Positions 8,475 to 17,408 are shown, numbered from the stretch's first letter. The stretch is 64,000 bases of DNA from Minicystis rosea (GCA_001931535.1 CP016211.1:3562501-3626500), one strand, 5' to 3'. Translations and numbers: made by a program. The notes: generated from the sequence alone by a model not told the origin.

Positions 8475-9326
8475 GTGGTCCAGCGCCTCGCCACCGGATA
8501 CGTGTTCGACCCCGCCGATCCGCGCGCGCCCGCCGTCGAGGAGTGGGAACGGATGCTCCCCGACGAGCGCGCCCGCGTGCTCGACCTACTCCCGTCGGCC
8601 GTCCCGCTCGACCTCCTCGCCAACGAAGGCGATCTGCACCGCAAGGCCAAGCAAGGCGCGCTCGACGCGCTCGACGACTTCTTCCGGCGCGCCGGCCGGC
8701 GCATCTATCTCTCGTCCGAGATCGCCGTGTACTACCCCGGCGAGCGTCGCTTCGCGCCGGACCTGTTCGCCGTCACCGACGTCGAGCCGTACGAGCGCAT
8801 GCGCTGGGTCGCGGCGGAGGAAGGCAAAGGCCTGGATTTCGTGCTCGAGGTCCACGTCGCCGGCGATCGTCGCAAGGACGAGAAGCTCAACGTCGAGCGC
8901 TACGCGCGCCTCGGCATCCAGGAGTATTTCTATTTCGATCGCACCACGCTGCGCATCGTCGGCTACCGCCTCCCCTCGAGCGAGAGCGGTGCGCCGGCCC
9001 GCGTGTACCAGCGCATCGTCCCCCAGGCCGGCCGCTTCACCTCGACCGTTCTCGGGCTCGATCTCACGCTCGACGGCTCTCGCCTCCGCTTCTTCGCCGG
9101 CAACGCGCCGCTCGAAGATGCGCCGGAGATGATCGCGCGCCTCGGCAGCATGATCGACGAGGTGCTCGCCCGAGAAGAGGATCTCACGAGCAGGCTCGCC
9201 GAGGAGCAGCGACGACGAGAAGATGAGCAGCGCCTGCGCGAGGAAGAGCAACGTCGCCGCGAAGCGATCGAGCAAGAGCTCGCCGAAGCCCGCGCCGAGC
9301 TCGAGCGCCTGAAGAAGGGTACCTAA
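8475..9326 (+). CDS. Uma2 family (DUF820) endonuclease-like protein with coiled-coil tail
   Basis: 283 residues from a GTG start. Residues about 15-200 match the Uma2/DUF820 group, a PD-(D/E)xK nuclease fold. Visible landmarks are A-P-D-L-F-A-V for the metal-binding aspartate, D-F-V-L-E-V for the following acidic residue, K-D-E-K-L-N and the family hallmark Y-A-R-L-G-I-Q-E-Y-F. Residues about 225-283 are a highly charged coiled coil (repeats of E-E-Q-R-R-R), a common C-terminal extension in this group. These proteins are numerous in cyanobacteria and myxobacteria and their biological role is largely unknown. It stands alone with a terminator-like hairpin after it. Confidence 0.85.
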   Translation: MVQRLATGYVFDPADPRAPAVEEWERMLPDERARVLDLLPSAVPLDLLANEGDLHRKAKQGALDALDDFFRRAGRRIYLSSEIAVYYPGERRFAPDLFAVTDVEPYERMRWVAAEEGKGLDFVLEVHVAGDRRKDEKLNVERYARLGIQEYFYFDRTTLRIVGYRLPSSESGAPARVYQRIVPQAGRFTSTVLGLDLTLDGSRLRFFAGNAPLEDAPEMIARLGSMIDEVLAREEDLTSRLAEEQRRREDEQRLREEEQRRREAIEQELAEARAELERLKKGT

Positions 9327-9329
9327 CGG

Positions 9330-9348
9330 CCGCGACGATCGATCGCGG
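9330..9348. terminator. hairpin between convergent genes
   Basis: CCGCGA at 9330-9335 pairs with TCGCGG at 9343-9348 over a seven-base loop. It lies between the stops of two convergent genes (9326 and 9361) and may terminate both. Confidence 0.45.
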
Positions 9349-9360
9349 ACGCGTGCCGGT

Positions 9361-10035
9361 TCACCCGCGCCGCTTCTTGATGATGCCCTCGTTGAGCCAG
9401 TAGCGCATGAAGTCCATGCTCGACCCGACCCAGCGATAGTTCATGAACTGGTCGCCGATGAAGCGGCGACGCCTCTTGGTGGGGGACGAGATCGTCGTGA
9501 GGATGATGACCTGGAGCGCGTCGCGCATGTTCACGGCGTGCACGGGAATGCCGCGCACCGGGCGGCCGACGCCGAAGAGGACCCTGATCGGGCGCGTCGT
9601 CTGCGTGACGACCACGGCGCCCATGTCGCTCCAGGTCCGATCCACTTGGGCGTACTCGCGGGCGACGATGTTCGAGTTGTGCCCCTTGCCGAAGCGGCGC
9701 ACCGTCTCCTGCACGATGCGCTCGGCCATGTTGTCGGTGACCCACCAAGCGCCGGCCGCCGCGTCCGTCCAGCTCGACTGCGTCTTCGCGGCGGCCCACC
9801 GCACGAACACCTTGCCCGCCGGCACGTCCACGAGCCGCGCGCGCGCGGTGACCTGGCGGTCCGTCGGGTTGCGATAGGCCGCGAGCCACGGATCAGCGCC
9901 CGGCGCATCCTCCAGAGGGCCCGCGTAGATGCCTCCGTCTCCGAAGCCGTTCGGCGCATCCGCATCCAGGCTGAAGGCGATGCGCGCGTAGTCTTCGATC
10001 TTGAGCTGCATCAGAAGGTCGGCGTCGGCAGTCAT
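9361..10035 (-). CDS. unrecognised hypothetical protein
   Basis: 224 residues, no family recognised. The ATG at 10035 has a GGGGGA ribosome-binding site about nine bases upstream. The sequence looks like a soluble globular alpha/beta protein with many aromatic residues: an acidic N-terminus with M-Q-L-K-I-E-D-Y-A-R-I, a stretch with W-T-D-A-A-A-G-A-W-W, then R-F-G-K-G-H-N-S-N-I-V, and a basic C-terminus ending K-K-R-R-G. There is no signal peptide or membrane segment. It lies alone between two terminator-like hairpins. Base composition and codon use match its neighbours. Confidence 0.6.
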   Translation of the reverse strand: MTADADLLMQLKIEDYARIAFSLDADAPNGFGDGGIYAGPLEDAPGADPWLAAYRNPTDRQVTARARLVDVPAGKVFVRWAAAKTQSSWTDAAAGAWWVTDNMAERIVQETVRRFGKGHNSNIVAREYAQVDRTWSDMGAVVVTQTTRPIRVLFGVGRPVRGIPVHAVNMRDALQVIILTTISSPTKRRRRFIGDQFMNYRWVGSSMDFMRYWLNEGIIKKRRG

Positions 10036-10156
10036 CGCGGAGGTCCCCCGTGAGCCAGGTGTCCGCGTGCAAACGTATCGAAGAATGAACGCCGCGGGGA
10101 GACGTGATGTGCGGCACGCGATCGCGAGGGCCCCCAGCATCTCCTCCTGGGCGGCG

Positions 10157-10175
10157 GCGCCTCGGGGCGAGGCGC
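10157..10175. terminator. 8-bp-stem hairpin downstream of the response regulator gene
   Basis: GCGCCTCG at 10157-10164 pairs with CGAGGCGC at 10168-10175 over GGG. A second hairpin, CGAAAC with GTTTCG (10199-10204 and 10210-10215), lies between it and the response-regulator stop at 10282. Together they probably end the two-component transcript. Confidence 0.45.
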
Positions 10176-10281
10176 GGACGACATGAGGATCCACGCGGCG
10201 AAACGTGCTGTTTCGTGACGATGAGGCGCCCCCGGCGGACCGGCCGGCACACGGGAGGGACGCCGGCGCGACGCGGGGCGG

Positions 10282-11628
10282 TCACCCGAGGTCGAACTTC
10301 TTCAGCCGGTCGATGAGGGCCGTGCGGCTCAATCCCAGGCGGCGCGCGGCCTCGGTTTGGTTGCCGCTCGTGACGGCGAGGGCCTTCACGACCAGGTTGC
10401 GCTCGACGGCGTCGACGTACTCGCGGAGGGAGAGCGCGCCGTCCACCACCGAGTCGGCGTCGGGCTCGGCGTCTGGGCGCGGAGGCGCGTCGCCGAAGGC
10501 TTCGGGCCCGATCTCGGGGCTCGCCGTGAGCGCCACCATGCGGGCCACGGCGTTCTCGAGCTGCCGCACGTTGCCGGGCCAATCGGCGGTGCGCAGGAGC
10601 TCGATCAGCGCGGGCGCGAGGCGGACACCTTCGATCCCGAAGCGCTCGGCGTAGCGGCGCGCGAGCTCCACCGCGAGCGCGGGGATGTCCTGCCGGTGCT
10701 CGCGCAGCGGAGGCACTACGAGCTCCACCACGGCGAGGCGATAATAGAGGTCCTCGCGAAACCGCCCCGCGCGCGCTTCGGCCGCGAGATCGCGGTTGGT
10801 GCAGGCCACGACGCGCACGTCCACCTTCTCGACGCGACCGGCGCCCACGGGCTGGATCTCGCCCTCCTGGAGCGCGCGCAGGAGCTTGGCCTGGAGTGGC
10901 AACGGCAGCTCGCCGATCTCGTCGAGGACCAACGTCCCGCCGTGGGCGTCGGCGAAGTAACCGCGCCGCGTCTGCGTGGCGCCCGTGAAGGCGCCGCGCG
11001 CGTGACCGAAGAGCTCCGACTCGGCGAGCTCGGCGGGGATGGCAGCGCAGTTGAAGCGCACCAGCGGATGCGCGGCGCGCCCGCTCTGCGCGTGGAGCAG
11101 CGAGGCCACGAGCTCCTTGCCGGTGCCCGTCTCGCCGCGCACGAGGACGGTGATGTCGCGCGGCGCGACGCGGTTCACCGTGTCGAGCAGCCGGCGCATC
11201 GGAGGGCTGTCGCCGATGATGCGGCGGCCGAGCGCCTTCTCGGCCGAGAGCCGCCGGTTCTGGAGACGCAGCGCGCGCGCTTCGAGGGCGCGATCGACGA
11301 CGATCGACATCTCGTCGATGTCGAAGGGCTTGGTGATGTACTCGTACGCGCCCGCCTTCATCGCGCGCACGGCGACGCGCTCCGATCCGTGCGCGGTCAC
11401 GAGGATCACCGGCAGCGACGCGTCGCGCTCGTGGATCGCTTGGAGCAGCGCGACGCCATCCATCTCGGGCATCGAGAAGTCGGTGACCACCGTGTCGACG
11501 TCCTCCAGCTTCGACAGCGCCTCGGGGCCGGAGCGCGCCGTCACCGTCGCGTGCCCGCGGGAGCGCACGACTTGGTCGAGCGCGTAGAGCATGGCCTGCT
11601 CGTCATCCACCAAAAGCACGCGCGCCAT
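10282..11628 (-). CDS. NtrC-family sigma-54-dependent response regulator
   Basis: 448 residues in three domains. Receiver domain (1-120): acidic pocket V-D-D-E and phospho-acceptor D50 in V-V-T-D-F-S-M-P-E-M-D. AAA+ domain (about 145-370): Walker A G-E-T-G-T-G-K-E, the sigma-54 contact loop G-A-F-T-G-A, Walker B T-L-V-L-D-E-I-G and W-P-G-N-V-R-Q-L. C-terminal Fis-type helix-turn-helix (about 410-448) with N-Q-T-E-A-A-R-R-L-G-L-S-R. It should bind upstream sites and activate RNA polymerase bearing sigma-54 after phosphorylation by the kinase encoded just upstream, which overlaps it by 26 bp. AAAGGAG precedes the start. The divergent RND genes are the likely target. Confidence 0.95.
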   Translation of the reverse strand: MARVLLVDDEQAMLYALDQVVRSRGHATVTARSGPEALSKLEDVDTVVTDFSMPEMDGVALLQAIHERDASLPVILVTAHGSERVAVRAMKAGAYEYITKPFDIDEMSIVVDRALEARALRLQNRRLSAEKALGRRIIGDSPPMRRLLDTVNRVAPRDITVLVRGETGTGKELVASLLHAQSGRAAHPLVRFNCAAIPAELAESELFGHARGAFTGATQTRRGYFADAHGGTLVLDEIGELPLPLQAKLLRALQEGEIQPVGAGRVEKVDVRVVACTNRDLAAEARAGRFREDLYYRLAVVELVVPPLREHRQDIPALAVELARRYAERFGIEGVRLAPALIELLRTADWPGNVRQLENAVARMVALTASPEIGPEAFGDAPPRPDAEPDADSVVDGALSLREYVDAVERNLVVKALAVTSGNQTEAARRLGLSRTALIDRLKKFDLG

Positions 11629-12916
11629 TCGAGCTCTCCTTTCGCGGGGCGATGGGCAGGCGTCCCGTCGCGATGGTGCCTCGTCCCGGAGCGCTGCTGA
11701 GCTCCAGCGATCCGCCGTGCTGCGTGAACGCGGTCCGCGCGAGCAGCACACCGAGGCCCGTCCCCTGCTCGCGGGTCGTGAAGAACGGCGTGCCCACGCG
11801 CGAGAGCACGTCGGGCGCCATCCCGCGGCCGGTGTCTCGGATGGTCACCTCGACGAAGCCGCCTTGCTCCGCGATCTGCGCCACCACCTCGCCCTTCCGC
11901 GGCGTCGCCTCCACCGCGTTGGCGACGAGGTTGAACAAGGCCTCCTTGATGCGCCGCGGATCGCCCTCGAGCTGGGCGTCGCCGGCGCGTTGCAGGCGCA
12001 CGCCCGCCGCCGCCGCGCGCGCTTCGAGCAACGCGAGCACGTCGTCGAGGACCTCGCCGAGCGCGAACGGCTCGAGGTGCAGGCTGTCGATGGGGCGCGA
12101 GAACGAGAGGTAGCTCTTCATGATGGCGTGGAGGTGATCGACCTCCGACTCCACCACCGCGAGGCGCTCGCGCTGCTCCGGATCGGTGGTCGCGCGCGCG
12201 GAGACCTGCACCAGCGCCTTCACCGCGCCGAGCGGGTTCTTGAGCTCGTGCGAGAGCTTGGAGGACAAGAGCTCGAGATCGCGGGCCCGCGTCATCGCCT
12301 GCGAGGCGGCCTCTTCGCGGGCGCGCACCATCTCGCGGATGACCTCCCCGAGCATGCGCCCGAGCTGCGTCACGTAGTCCACCGTGGAGACGATGACGAG
12401 GATCAGCACGCCGAGCATCCCCACGGTGTGGATCCGGGCATCCATCGGTGGGCCGAGCCACGCCGCCGGGACGATCGCCATGGCCGTGCCGGAGACCACG
12501 AACAGGCCGACCAGCGAGAGCGTCGGGAGCCCGGCGCCGTAATGGATGGCGGCCTGGACCACGGGGATGAGCAGCGCCAGCAGCGCGGGGCTGTCGAGCC
12601 CGCCGGTGATCCAGACGTTGAAGATGTTCATCACCGCGCTCACCGCGAGCTCCACCAGGTCGTGGCGCGGGTCACCGTCTCCATGGCCCCGCAGCGAGAC
12701 GACGAGCACGGCGATCTGGATCACGGTGATGATCGCGGTGACCGCCACGCGCCACGCGGGGTAGCCGGTCATGGCGAGCGCGATGATGAAGGCCGCGCCC
12801 AAGGCCATGAAGCCCAGGATGAGCACCGACCGGGAGCGCCGGTAGCGCCGGTTCAGCGCGGCGCCCATGCTGCCCGTCCACCACTGCGCTGGGCTCGTGT
12901 CATCGACCATGGTCAT
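11603..12916 (-). CDS. membrane sensor histidine kinase
   Basis: 437 residues. Residues about 30-180 contain five or six hydrophobic helices with short loops and no large periplasmic domain, so it probably senses something in or near the membrane. The HisKA box L-S-H-E-L-K-N-P-L carries H223. The ATPase domain has the N box N-L-V-A-N-A-V-E-A, the G1 box D-T-G-R-G-M and the G2 box G-T-G-L-G-V. Its 3' end overlaps the response regulator start by 26 bp, an obvious cognate pair. I used the first ATG of M-T-M-V-D-D at 12916; the second, at 12910, is equally possible. A perfect inverted repeat lies directly upstream. Confidence 0.92.
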   Translation of the reverse strand: MTMVDDTSPAQWWTGSMGAALNRRYRRSRSVLILGFMALGAAFIIALAMTGYPAWRVAVTAIITVIQIAVLVVSLRGHGDGDPRHDLVELAVSAVMNIFNVWITGGLDSPALLALLIPVVQAAIHYGAGLPTLSLVGLFVVSGTAMAIVPAAWLGPPMDARIHTVGMLGVLILVIVSTVDYVTQLGRMLGEVIREMVRAREEAASQAMTRARDLELLSSKLSHELKNPLGAVKALVQVSARATTDPEQRERLAVVESEVDHLHAIMKSYLSFSRPIDSLHLEPFALGEVLDDVLALLEARAAAAGVRLQRAGDAQLEGDPRRIKEALFNLVANAVEATPRKGEVVAQIAEQGGFVEVTIRDTGRGMAPDVLSRVGTPFFTTREQGTGLGVLLARTAFTQHGGSLELSSAPGRGTIATGRLPIAPRKESSNGARAFGG

Positions 12917-12920
12917 GGAT

Positions 12921-12935
12921 CTCGCAAGATGCGAG
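12921..12935. promoter_or_regulatory. inverted repeat upstream of the histidine kinase start
   Basis: CTCGCA at 12921-12926 and TGCGAG at 12930-12935 form a perfect inverted repeat with a three-base spacer, ending four bases before the kinase start codon. It could be a protein-binding site or an mRNA hairpin at the ribosome-binding site; the sequence alone does not decide. Confidence 0.35.
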
Positions 12936-12989
12936 CCGGGGCCGCCGTCGAGCATCCGCGGACTATGTCGTGGCGCGCGCGGCCCCGCC

Positions 12990-13012
12990 ATCGTGCCGGG
13001 ATCCCGAACGAT
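12990..13012. promoter_or_regulatory. candidate enhancer (NtrC-type activator site)
   Basis: A near-palindrome built around GGGATCCC with outer arms ATCGT and ACGAT and one bulged base. It lies about 70-95 bp upstream of the sigma-54-like promoter at 13082-13098, the usual distance for enhancer sites bound by NtrC-type activators. The activator and its kinase are encoded next to it. Confidence 0.4.
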
Positions 13013-13081
13013 CGGCGCGCAGCGCTGTATGCCAATCCGACAGTCGTCGCGCCGCGCCCCGGGTGATGCGTGGCTCCGCGG

Positions 13082-13098
13082 TTGGCCCGCGGGCTGCA
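13082..13098 (+). promoter_or_regulatory. candidate sigma-54 (-24/-12) promoter for the RND operon
   Basis: TTGGCCCGCGGGCTGCA matches the consensus yTGGCACGrNNNTTGCw at 11 of 14 defined positions, with the essential GG (13084-13085) and GC (13096-13097) exactly ten bases apart. Transcription would begin near 13109, about 77 bp before the adaptor ATG. GG-N10-GC is frequent by chance in GC-rich DNA, so the support comes mainly from the adjacent sigma-54 activator gene. Confidence 0.45.
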
Positions 13099-13185
13099 AA
13101 GGCCGGGGCCGCTCGGGCGCCTCGGCGCCTCGTGACCAAGACAGCGCCGCCCTCTCGTCGAGCGCGCGGCGCGCACAGGGGTTCG

Positions 13186-14277
13186 ATGATGAAGAAGCTC
13201 GCCCTCGCGCAGCTCGTCGCGGCGCTCTCGCTCGCCGGCTGCCACGGTGCTTCCGCCAAGGAGCAACCGGCTGCCGCCGCGGAGGTCCCCGCGGTCTCCG
13301 TGATCCATCCACAGGAAAAGCTCGGGCACGCGGCGTCGAGCGCCAGCGGCCGCGTGCGATCGGTGCACGAAGCCACGCTGAGCGCCCGCGTCTCCGGGCC
13401 CATCGCGCGCGTCCACGTGGGCGTCGGCGATCGGGTGCGGGCCGGACAGCCGCTCGTGGAGATCCAGAGCACCGCCGCCGCCGGCAACGCCGCGGCGGCC
13501 CGCGCCTCGCGCGATGCGGCCGCCGCCGATCTGCGCCTCGCCGAAATGGAGCTCGAGCGCGTGCAGAAGCTCGCCGCCGAGGGCGCTCTCCCACGCGCGC
13601 AGCTCGATCAAGCGCAGGCCACCACCGAGGCCGGGCGCGCGCGGCTCGCGAGCCTCAAGGCCAACATCAGCATCGCCGAGAGCACCCTCCGCGATCACGT
13701 CGTGCGCGCGCCCTTCGACGGCGTCGTCACCGCCTGCCCCGCGCAGCTCGGCGAGTCCGTGTCCGCGGTCCCGCCGACGGCGCTCGTGACCGTCATGGAT
13801 CTCGACGATCTCGAGCTGCGCATCGACGTCCCCGAGGGCGCGATGACGGGCCTCGCGGTCGGCGCCACCGTCACCGCCAGCGTGAGCCCCGCCGGCAAGC
13901 CCTTCGCCGCGCGCGTGAAAGCGCTCGGCGCCGCCGTCGACACCCGCACCCGCACCGTCGAGGTCATCCTCTCGATCCCCACCGACAAGCGCAGCCCCGG
14001 CGACGAGATCCGCCCCGGCGCCTTGGTGAGCGTGCAGCTCGCGGCCGCGGCCGCGCTCACCGGTCCCTTCGTCCCCAAGCAAGCCGTGCGCAGCAACGGC
14101 GACGGCTCGTTCGTGTGGGTGATCGAGGACGGCGTGGCGCACAAGAAGCCCGTCCGCGTCGAGCCCATGCGCGAGGACCTCCTCCGCGTCCTCGAAGGCC
14201 TGCGCGGACCGGAGGCCGTCGTCCTCGCCGCCGACGACCGCATCACCGAGGGGGCCCGCGTGCGGGCCGTCGAATAG
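13186..14277 (+). CDS. RND efflux periplasmic adaptor (membrane fusion protein), lipoprotein
   Basis: 363 residues. An AGGGG ribosome-binding site precedes the ATG. Signal with lipobox S-L-A-G-C anchors it to the inner membrane. Domains in order: biotinyl-lipoyl half (V-S-G-P-I-A-R-V-H-V-G-V-G-D-R-V), helical hairpin (about 95-165, with L-P-R-A-Q-L-D-Q-A), second lipoyl half (V-R-A-P-F-D-G-V-V), beta barrel and membrane-proximal domain (F-V-P-K-Q-A-V). It links the inner-membrane pump, encoded 10 bp downstream, to an outer-membrane channel, which is not encoded in this window. The substrate is unknown. Confidence 0.93.
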   Translation: MMKKLALAQLVAALSLAGCHGASAKEQPAAAAEVPAVSVIHPQEKLGHAASSASGRVRSVHEATLSARVSGPIARVHVGVGDRVRAGQPLVEIQSTAAAGNAAAARASRDAAAADLRLAEMELERVQKLAAEGALPRAQLDQAQATTEAGRARLASLKANISIAESTLRDHVVRAPFDGVVTACPAQLGESVSAVPPTALVTVMDLDDLELRIDVPEGAMTGLAVGATVTASVSPAGKPFAARVKALGAAVDTRTRTVEVILSIPTDKRSPGDEIRPGALVSVQLAAAAALTGPFVPKQAVRSNGDGSFVWVIEDGVAHKKPVRVEPMREDLLRVLEGLRGPEAVVLAADDRITEGARVRAVE

Positions 14278-14287
14278 GAGCCTTCTC

Positions 14288-17200
14288 GTGAACCTCCAGA
14301 CCTTCATCCGCCGGCCGGTCTTCACCTCGGTGATCGCCTTCGCGTTGATCGTGTTCGGCATCTATTCGCTGCCGCGCATCGGCGTCGCCCTGCTCCCCAA
14401 CGTCGAGTTCCCCGTCGTCACCGTCACGACCGTGTACCCGGGCGCCGACGCCGAGACGATGGAGCGCGACGTCTCCAAGATCCTCGAAGACCGGCTCGCC
14501 ACCGTCTCCGGGCTCGACACGCTGCAGTCCGTGAGCGTCGAGGGCGTCTCTCAGGTGATCGCGCAGTTCAAGCTGGAGAAGCCCGCCGGCGAGGCGGCGC
14601 AGGAGGTCCGCGACAAGGTGGCCGCCGCCGCCGGCGAGCTCCCGCGCGACGCCAAGGCACCGATCGTGGAGAAGTTCGACATCAACGGCGGCTCCGTGCT
14701 GGAGCTCGCGCTCTCGGGGCCGGTGCCGATCGAGCGCCTCAGCCAGATCGCCAAGGACGTCATCAAGCCCGAGCTGCAGCGCCGCGACGGCGTCGGCGCG
14801 GTCGACGTGGTCGGCGGCCGCGAGCGCGAGGTGCGCATCGTCCTCGATCCCGATCGCCTGCGCGCGCACGGGCTCACCGTGTCGGATGTCGCCGGCACCG
14901 TCCGCGGCCAGAGCATGACCATCCCCGCCGGTCGCACGCAGGAGGGGCGCGTCGAGCGCGCCGTCCGCCTCGACTCCGAGGTCCGCACCGTCGAGGAGCT
15001 CTCCGCGCTGGTGGTGCAGAGCCCCGGCGGCGTGCCCGTGCGCCTCGCCGATCTGGGCACCGTCGTCGATGGCCCCGAGGAAGAGCGATCCCACGCCACC
15101 TGGAAGGGCGCCTCGGCCCTGACCTTGGAGATCCACAAGCAGTCCGACGCCAACACCGTCGCCGTCGTCCAGGATCTCCGCGACGCGATGCCGACCATCA
15201 CGAAGCGCCTCCCGCCGGGCGTGAAGATGGAGGTCATCTCCGACAGCTCGCGCTTCATCCACGCCTCCATCGCCGCCGTGCAGGAGGACCTGGTGCTCGG
15301 CGCCGTGCTCGCCGTCGTCATCGTGCTCGTCTTCCTGCGCAACGGGCGCTCCACGCTCATCGCCGCCGTGGCGCTGCCGACATCCGTGGTGGGCACCGTC
15401 GCGGTCATGGCCGCGCTCGGCTTCACCTTCAACCTCATCACGATGCTGGCCCTCACGCTCTCGATCGGCCTGCTCGTCGACGACGCCATCGTCGTCATCG
15501 AGAACATCGTGCGCATGATCGAGGAGGGCACGCCGCCCGCCGAGGCCGCGCTCCGGGGCACGCAGCAGATCGCGGTGGCCGTCCTCGCGGTGACCTTGGC
15601 CATCCTCGCCGTCTTCGTCCCCGTCGCCTTCATGCGCGGCGTGATGGGCCGCATCTTCTACCAGTTCGGCGTCACCGTCGCGGTCGCGGTCGCCATCTCC
15701 TACGGCGTCTCGATGCTCGTGACGCCGATGATGTCGGCGCGCCTCCTCCGCCACGACCACGGAAAGCCGAGCTTGATCTCGCGCATCATCGAGCGCGGCC
15801 TCACCGCGATGGAGTCGGGCTACGCCGCCGCGCTCCGGGTCCTGCTCCGGCACCGCGGCAAGACCATCCTCGCCGCCGTGGGCGCGCTCGTCGGCACGCT
15901 GGCCCTCACCCCGCTCCTCAAGGTGGCGTTCTCGCCGTCGATGGATCAGGGCGCCATCCAGGTCGCCGTGAAGCTGCCCGTCGGCGCCACCGTGGAGCGC
16001 ACGCAGCGCCAGCTCGCCGACCTCGAGGCCCAGGTGCGCGCGCTGCCCGGCGTGGAGAGCGTCTACGCGTCCGCCGGCGGCGGCGTGCAGGGCAAGGTGA
16101 ACGAGGGCACGCTCCGCGTGAACCTCGTCCCGATCTCGAAGCGCGCCGAGACGCAGCGCCAGATCCTCGGGCACATGCGCAAGACGCTCGTCGCGCCGCC
16201 GGGGGTCACCCTCGCGTACCAGGAGATCGACATGATGGGCACCGCCGCACGCGCGGTGCAGTTCGTCCTCCGCAGCGACGACTGGCCTGCGCTCACCCGC
16301 GAAGCCGACAAGCTCGTGGCCACCATGAAGAAGAAGCCGGGCTTCGCCGACGTCGAGTCCAGCGTGTCCTCGGGCAAGCCCCAGATCGACATCCGGCTCG
16401 ATCGCGATCGGGCCGCGTCGCTCGGCGTTTCGGCGGGCGCCGTGGCCCAGGTGCTGCGCGCGTACCTGGGCGGCGACGACATCGCCGACTTCCGCCAGGG
16501 CGGCTCCACCTTCAAGGTCCGGATCGCGCTGCCCGACGCCGTCCGTGCCGATCCGGTGGCCCTCGCGTCGCTCCAGGTCCGGAGCGCCACCGGCCAGCTC
16601 GTCGAGCTCGCCAACGTCACGCAGTCCGTGGGCTCCGAGGGGCCCTCGCAGATCGATCGGAAGGCGCGGCAGCGCACCATCACCGTCTTCGCCAACCTCG
16701 ACGACTCGAGCCTCGGCGAGGCCATGACCTGGCTGAACCAGTACGCGAAGGCCGAGCTCCCGCCGAGCGTCTCGACCCAGTCCGACGGCGACGCCAAGCA
16801 GCTCGCCGACTCCGCCGCGGCGTTCGGCTCGGCGCTGCTCCTCGGCGTGGTGCTCGTCTACCTCATCCTCTCGGCGCAGTTCGAGAGCCTCCTCGATCCG
16901 CTCTCGATCATGTTCGCGCTCCCGCTCGCCCTCATCGGCGCGCTCGGCGGCCTCATCCTCGCCCGCATGGAAATGAGCATGTTCGGGATGATCGGCATCA
17001 TCATGCTGATGGGCCTCGTCACCAAGAACGGCATCCTCCTCGTCGAGTTCGCGCGGCAGCTCAAGGAAGAGGGCAAGCCGACGTACGACGCGCTCGTGGA
17101 GGCAGGGAAGGTCCGCCTTCGTCCCATCCTCATGACCACGGTGGCCATGGTCGCCGGCATGATCCCGGTGGCCATGGCGCACGGCGACGGCGCCGAGATG

Positions 17201-17365
17201 CGCGCCCCCATGGGCGTCGTCATCATCGGCGGCCTGGCTTCGTCGACGGTGCTCACCCTCGCGGTCGTGCCCGCCGTCTACTCGGTGCTCGACGCGATCC
17301 GCGCGCGCCTCTCGCGCCCGCGCGCGGCCCAGCCTCCCCTCGTCGAGGCCCCGCACGGCGCGTAG
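14288..17365 (+). CDS. RND family efflux permease (AcrB/MdtB-like)
   Basis: 1025 residues, full length for the HAE1/AcrB group, from a GTG with GGAG upstream. The N-terminal helix N-L-Q-T-F-I-R-R-P-V-F and the sequence L-L-P-N-V-E-F-P-V-V are typical of the family. Twelve membrane helices and two large periplasmic loops are evident. The proton-relay aspartates of helix 4 are present in L-L-V-D-D-A-I-V-V-I-E-N, and L-V-T-K-N-G-I-L-L-V-E-F marks helix 10. It exports drugs, detergents or lipids using the proton gradient. It forms an operon with the adaptor and is probably controlled by the adjacent two-component system. A strong hairpin follows. Confidence 0.95.
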   Translation: MNLQTFIRRPVFTSVIAFALIVFGIYSLPRIGVALLPNVEFPVVTVTTVYPGADAETMERDVSKILEDRLATVSGLDTLQSVSVEGVSQVIAQFKLEKPAGEAAQEVRDKVAAAAGELPRDAKAPIVEKFDINGGSVLELALSGPVPIERLSQIAKDVIKPELQRRDGVGAVDVVGGREREVRIVLDPDRLRAHGLTVSDVAGTVRGQSMTIPAGRTQEGRVERAVRLDSEVRTVEELSALVVQSPGGVPVRLADLGTVVDGPEEERSHATWKGASALTLEIHKQSDANTVAVVQDLRDAMPTITKRLPPGVKMEVISDSSRFIHASIAAVQEDLVLGAVLAVVIVLVFLRNGRSTLIAAVALPTSVVGTVAVMAALGFTFNLITMLALTLSIGLLVDDAIVVIENIVRMIEEGTPPAEAALRGTQQIAVAVLAVTLAILAVFVPVAFMRGVMGRIFYQFGVTVAVAVAISYGVSMLVTPMMSARLLRHDHGKPSLISRIIERGLTAMESGYAAALRVLLRHRGKTILAAVGALVGTLALTPLLKVAFSPSMDQGAIQVAVKLPVGATVERTQRQLADLEAQVRALPGVESVYASAGGGVQGKVNEGTLRVNLVPISKRAETQRQILGHMRKTLVAPPGVTLAYQEIDMMGTAARAVQFVLRSDDWPALTREADKLVATMKKKPGFADVESSVSSGKPQIDIRLDRDRAASLGVSAGAVAQVLRAYLGGDDIADFRQGGSTFKVRIALPDAVRADPVALASLQVRSATGQLVELANVTQSVGSEGPSQIDRKARQRTITVFANLDDSSLGEAMTWLNQYAKAELPPSVSTQSDGDAKQLADSAAAFGSALLLGVVLVYLILSAQFESLLDPLSIMFALPLALIGALGGLILARMEMSMFGMIGIIMLMGLVTKNGILLVEFARQLKEEGKPTYDALVEAGKVRLRPILMTTVAMVAGMIPVAMAHGDGAEMRAPMGVVIIGGLASSTVLTLAVVPAVYSVLDAIRARLSRPRAAQPPLVEAPHGA

Positions 17366-17373
17366 CGCGGCGA

Positions 17374-17408
17374 CGCGGGGAGGCTCGATCGCGTGGAGCC
17401 TCCCCGCG
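17374..17408. terminator. 13-bp-stem terminator after the RND operon
   Basis: CGCGGGGAGGCTC at 17374-17386 pairs perfectly with GAGCCTCCCCGCG at 17396-17408 over nine bases, nine bases after the permease stop. It separates the efflux operon from the sigma factor gene starting at 17453. Confidence 0.7.

Noticed and set aside
14243..17356. A 1037-codon minus-strand open frame opposite the RND permease
   Set aside because: It reads as His/Asp/Glu/Arg-rich low complexity (H-R-D-G-D-R type), whereas the plus strand encodes a textbook RND pump.
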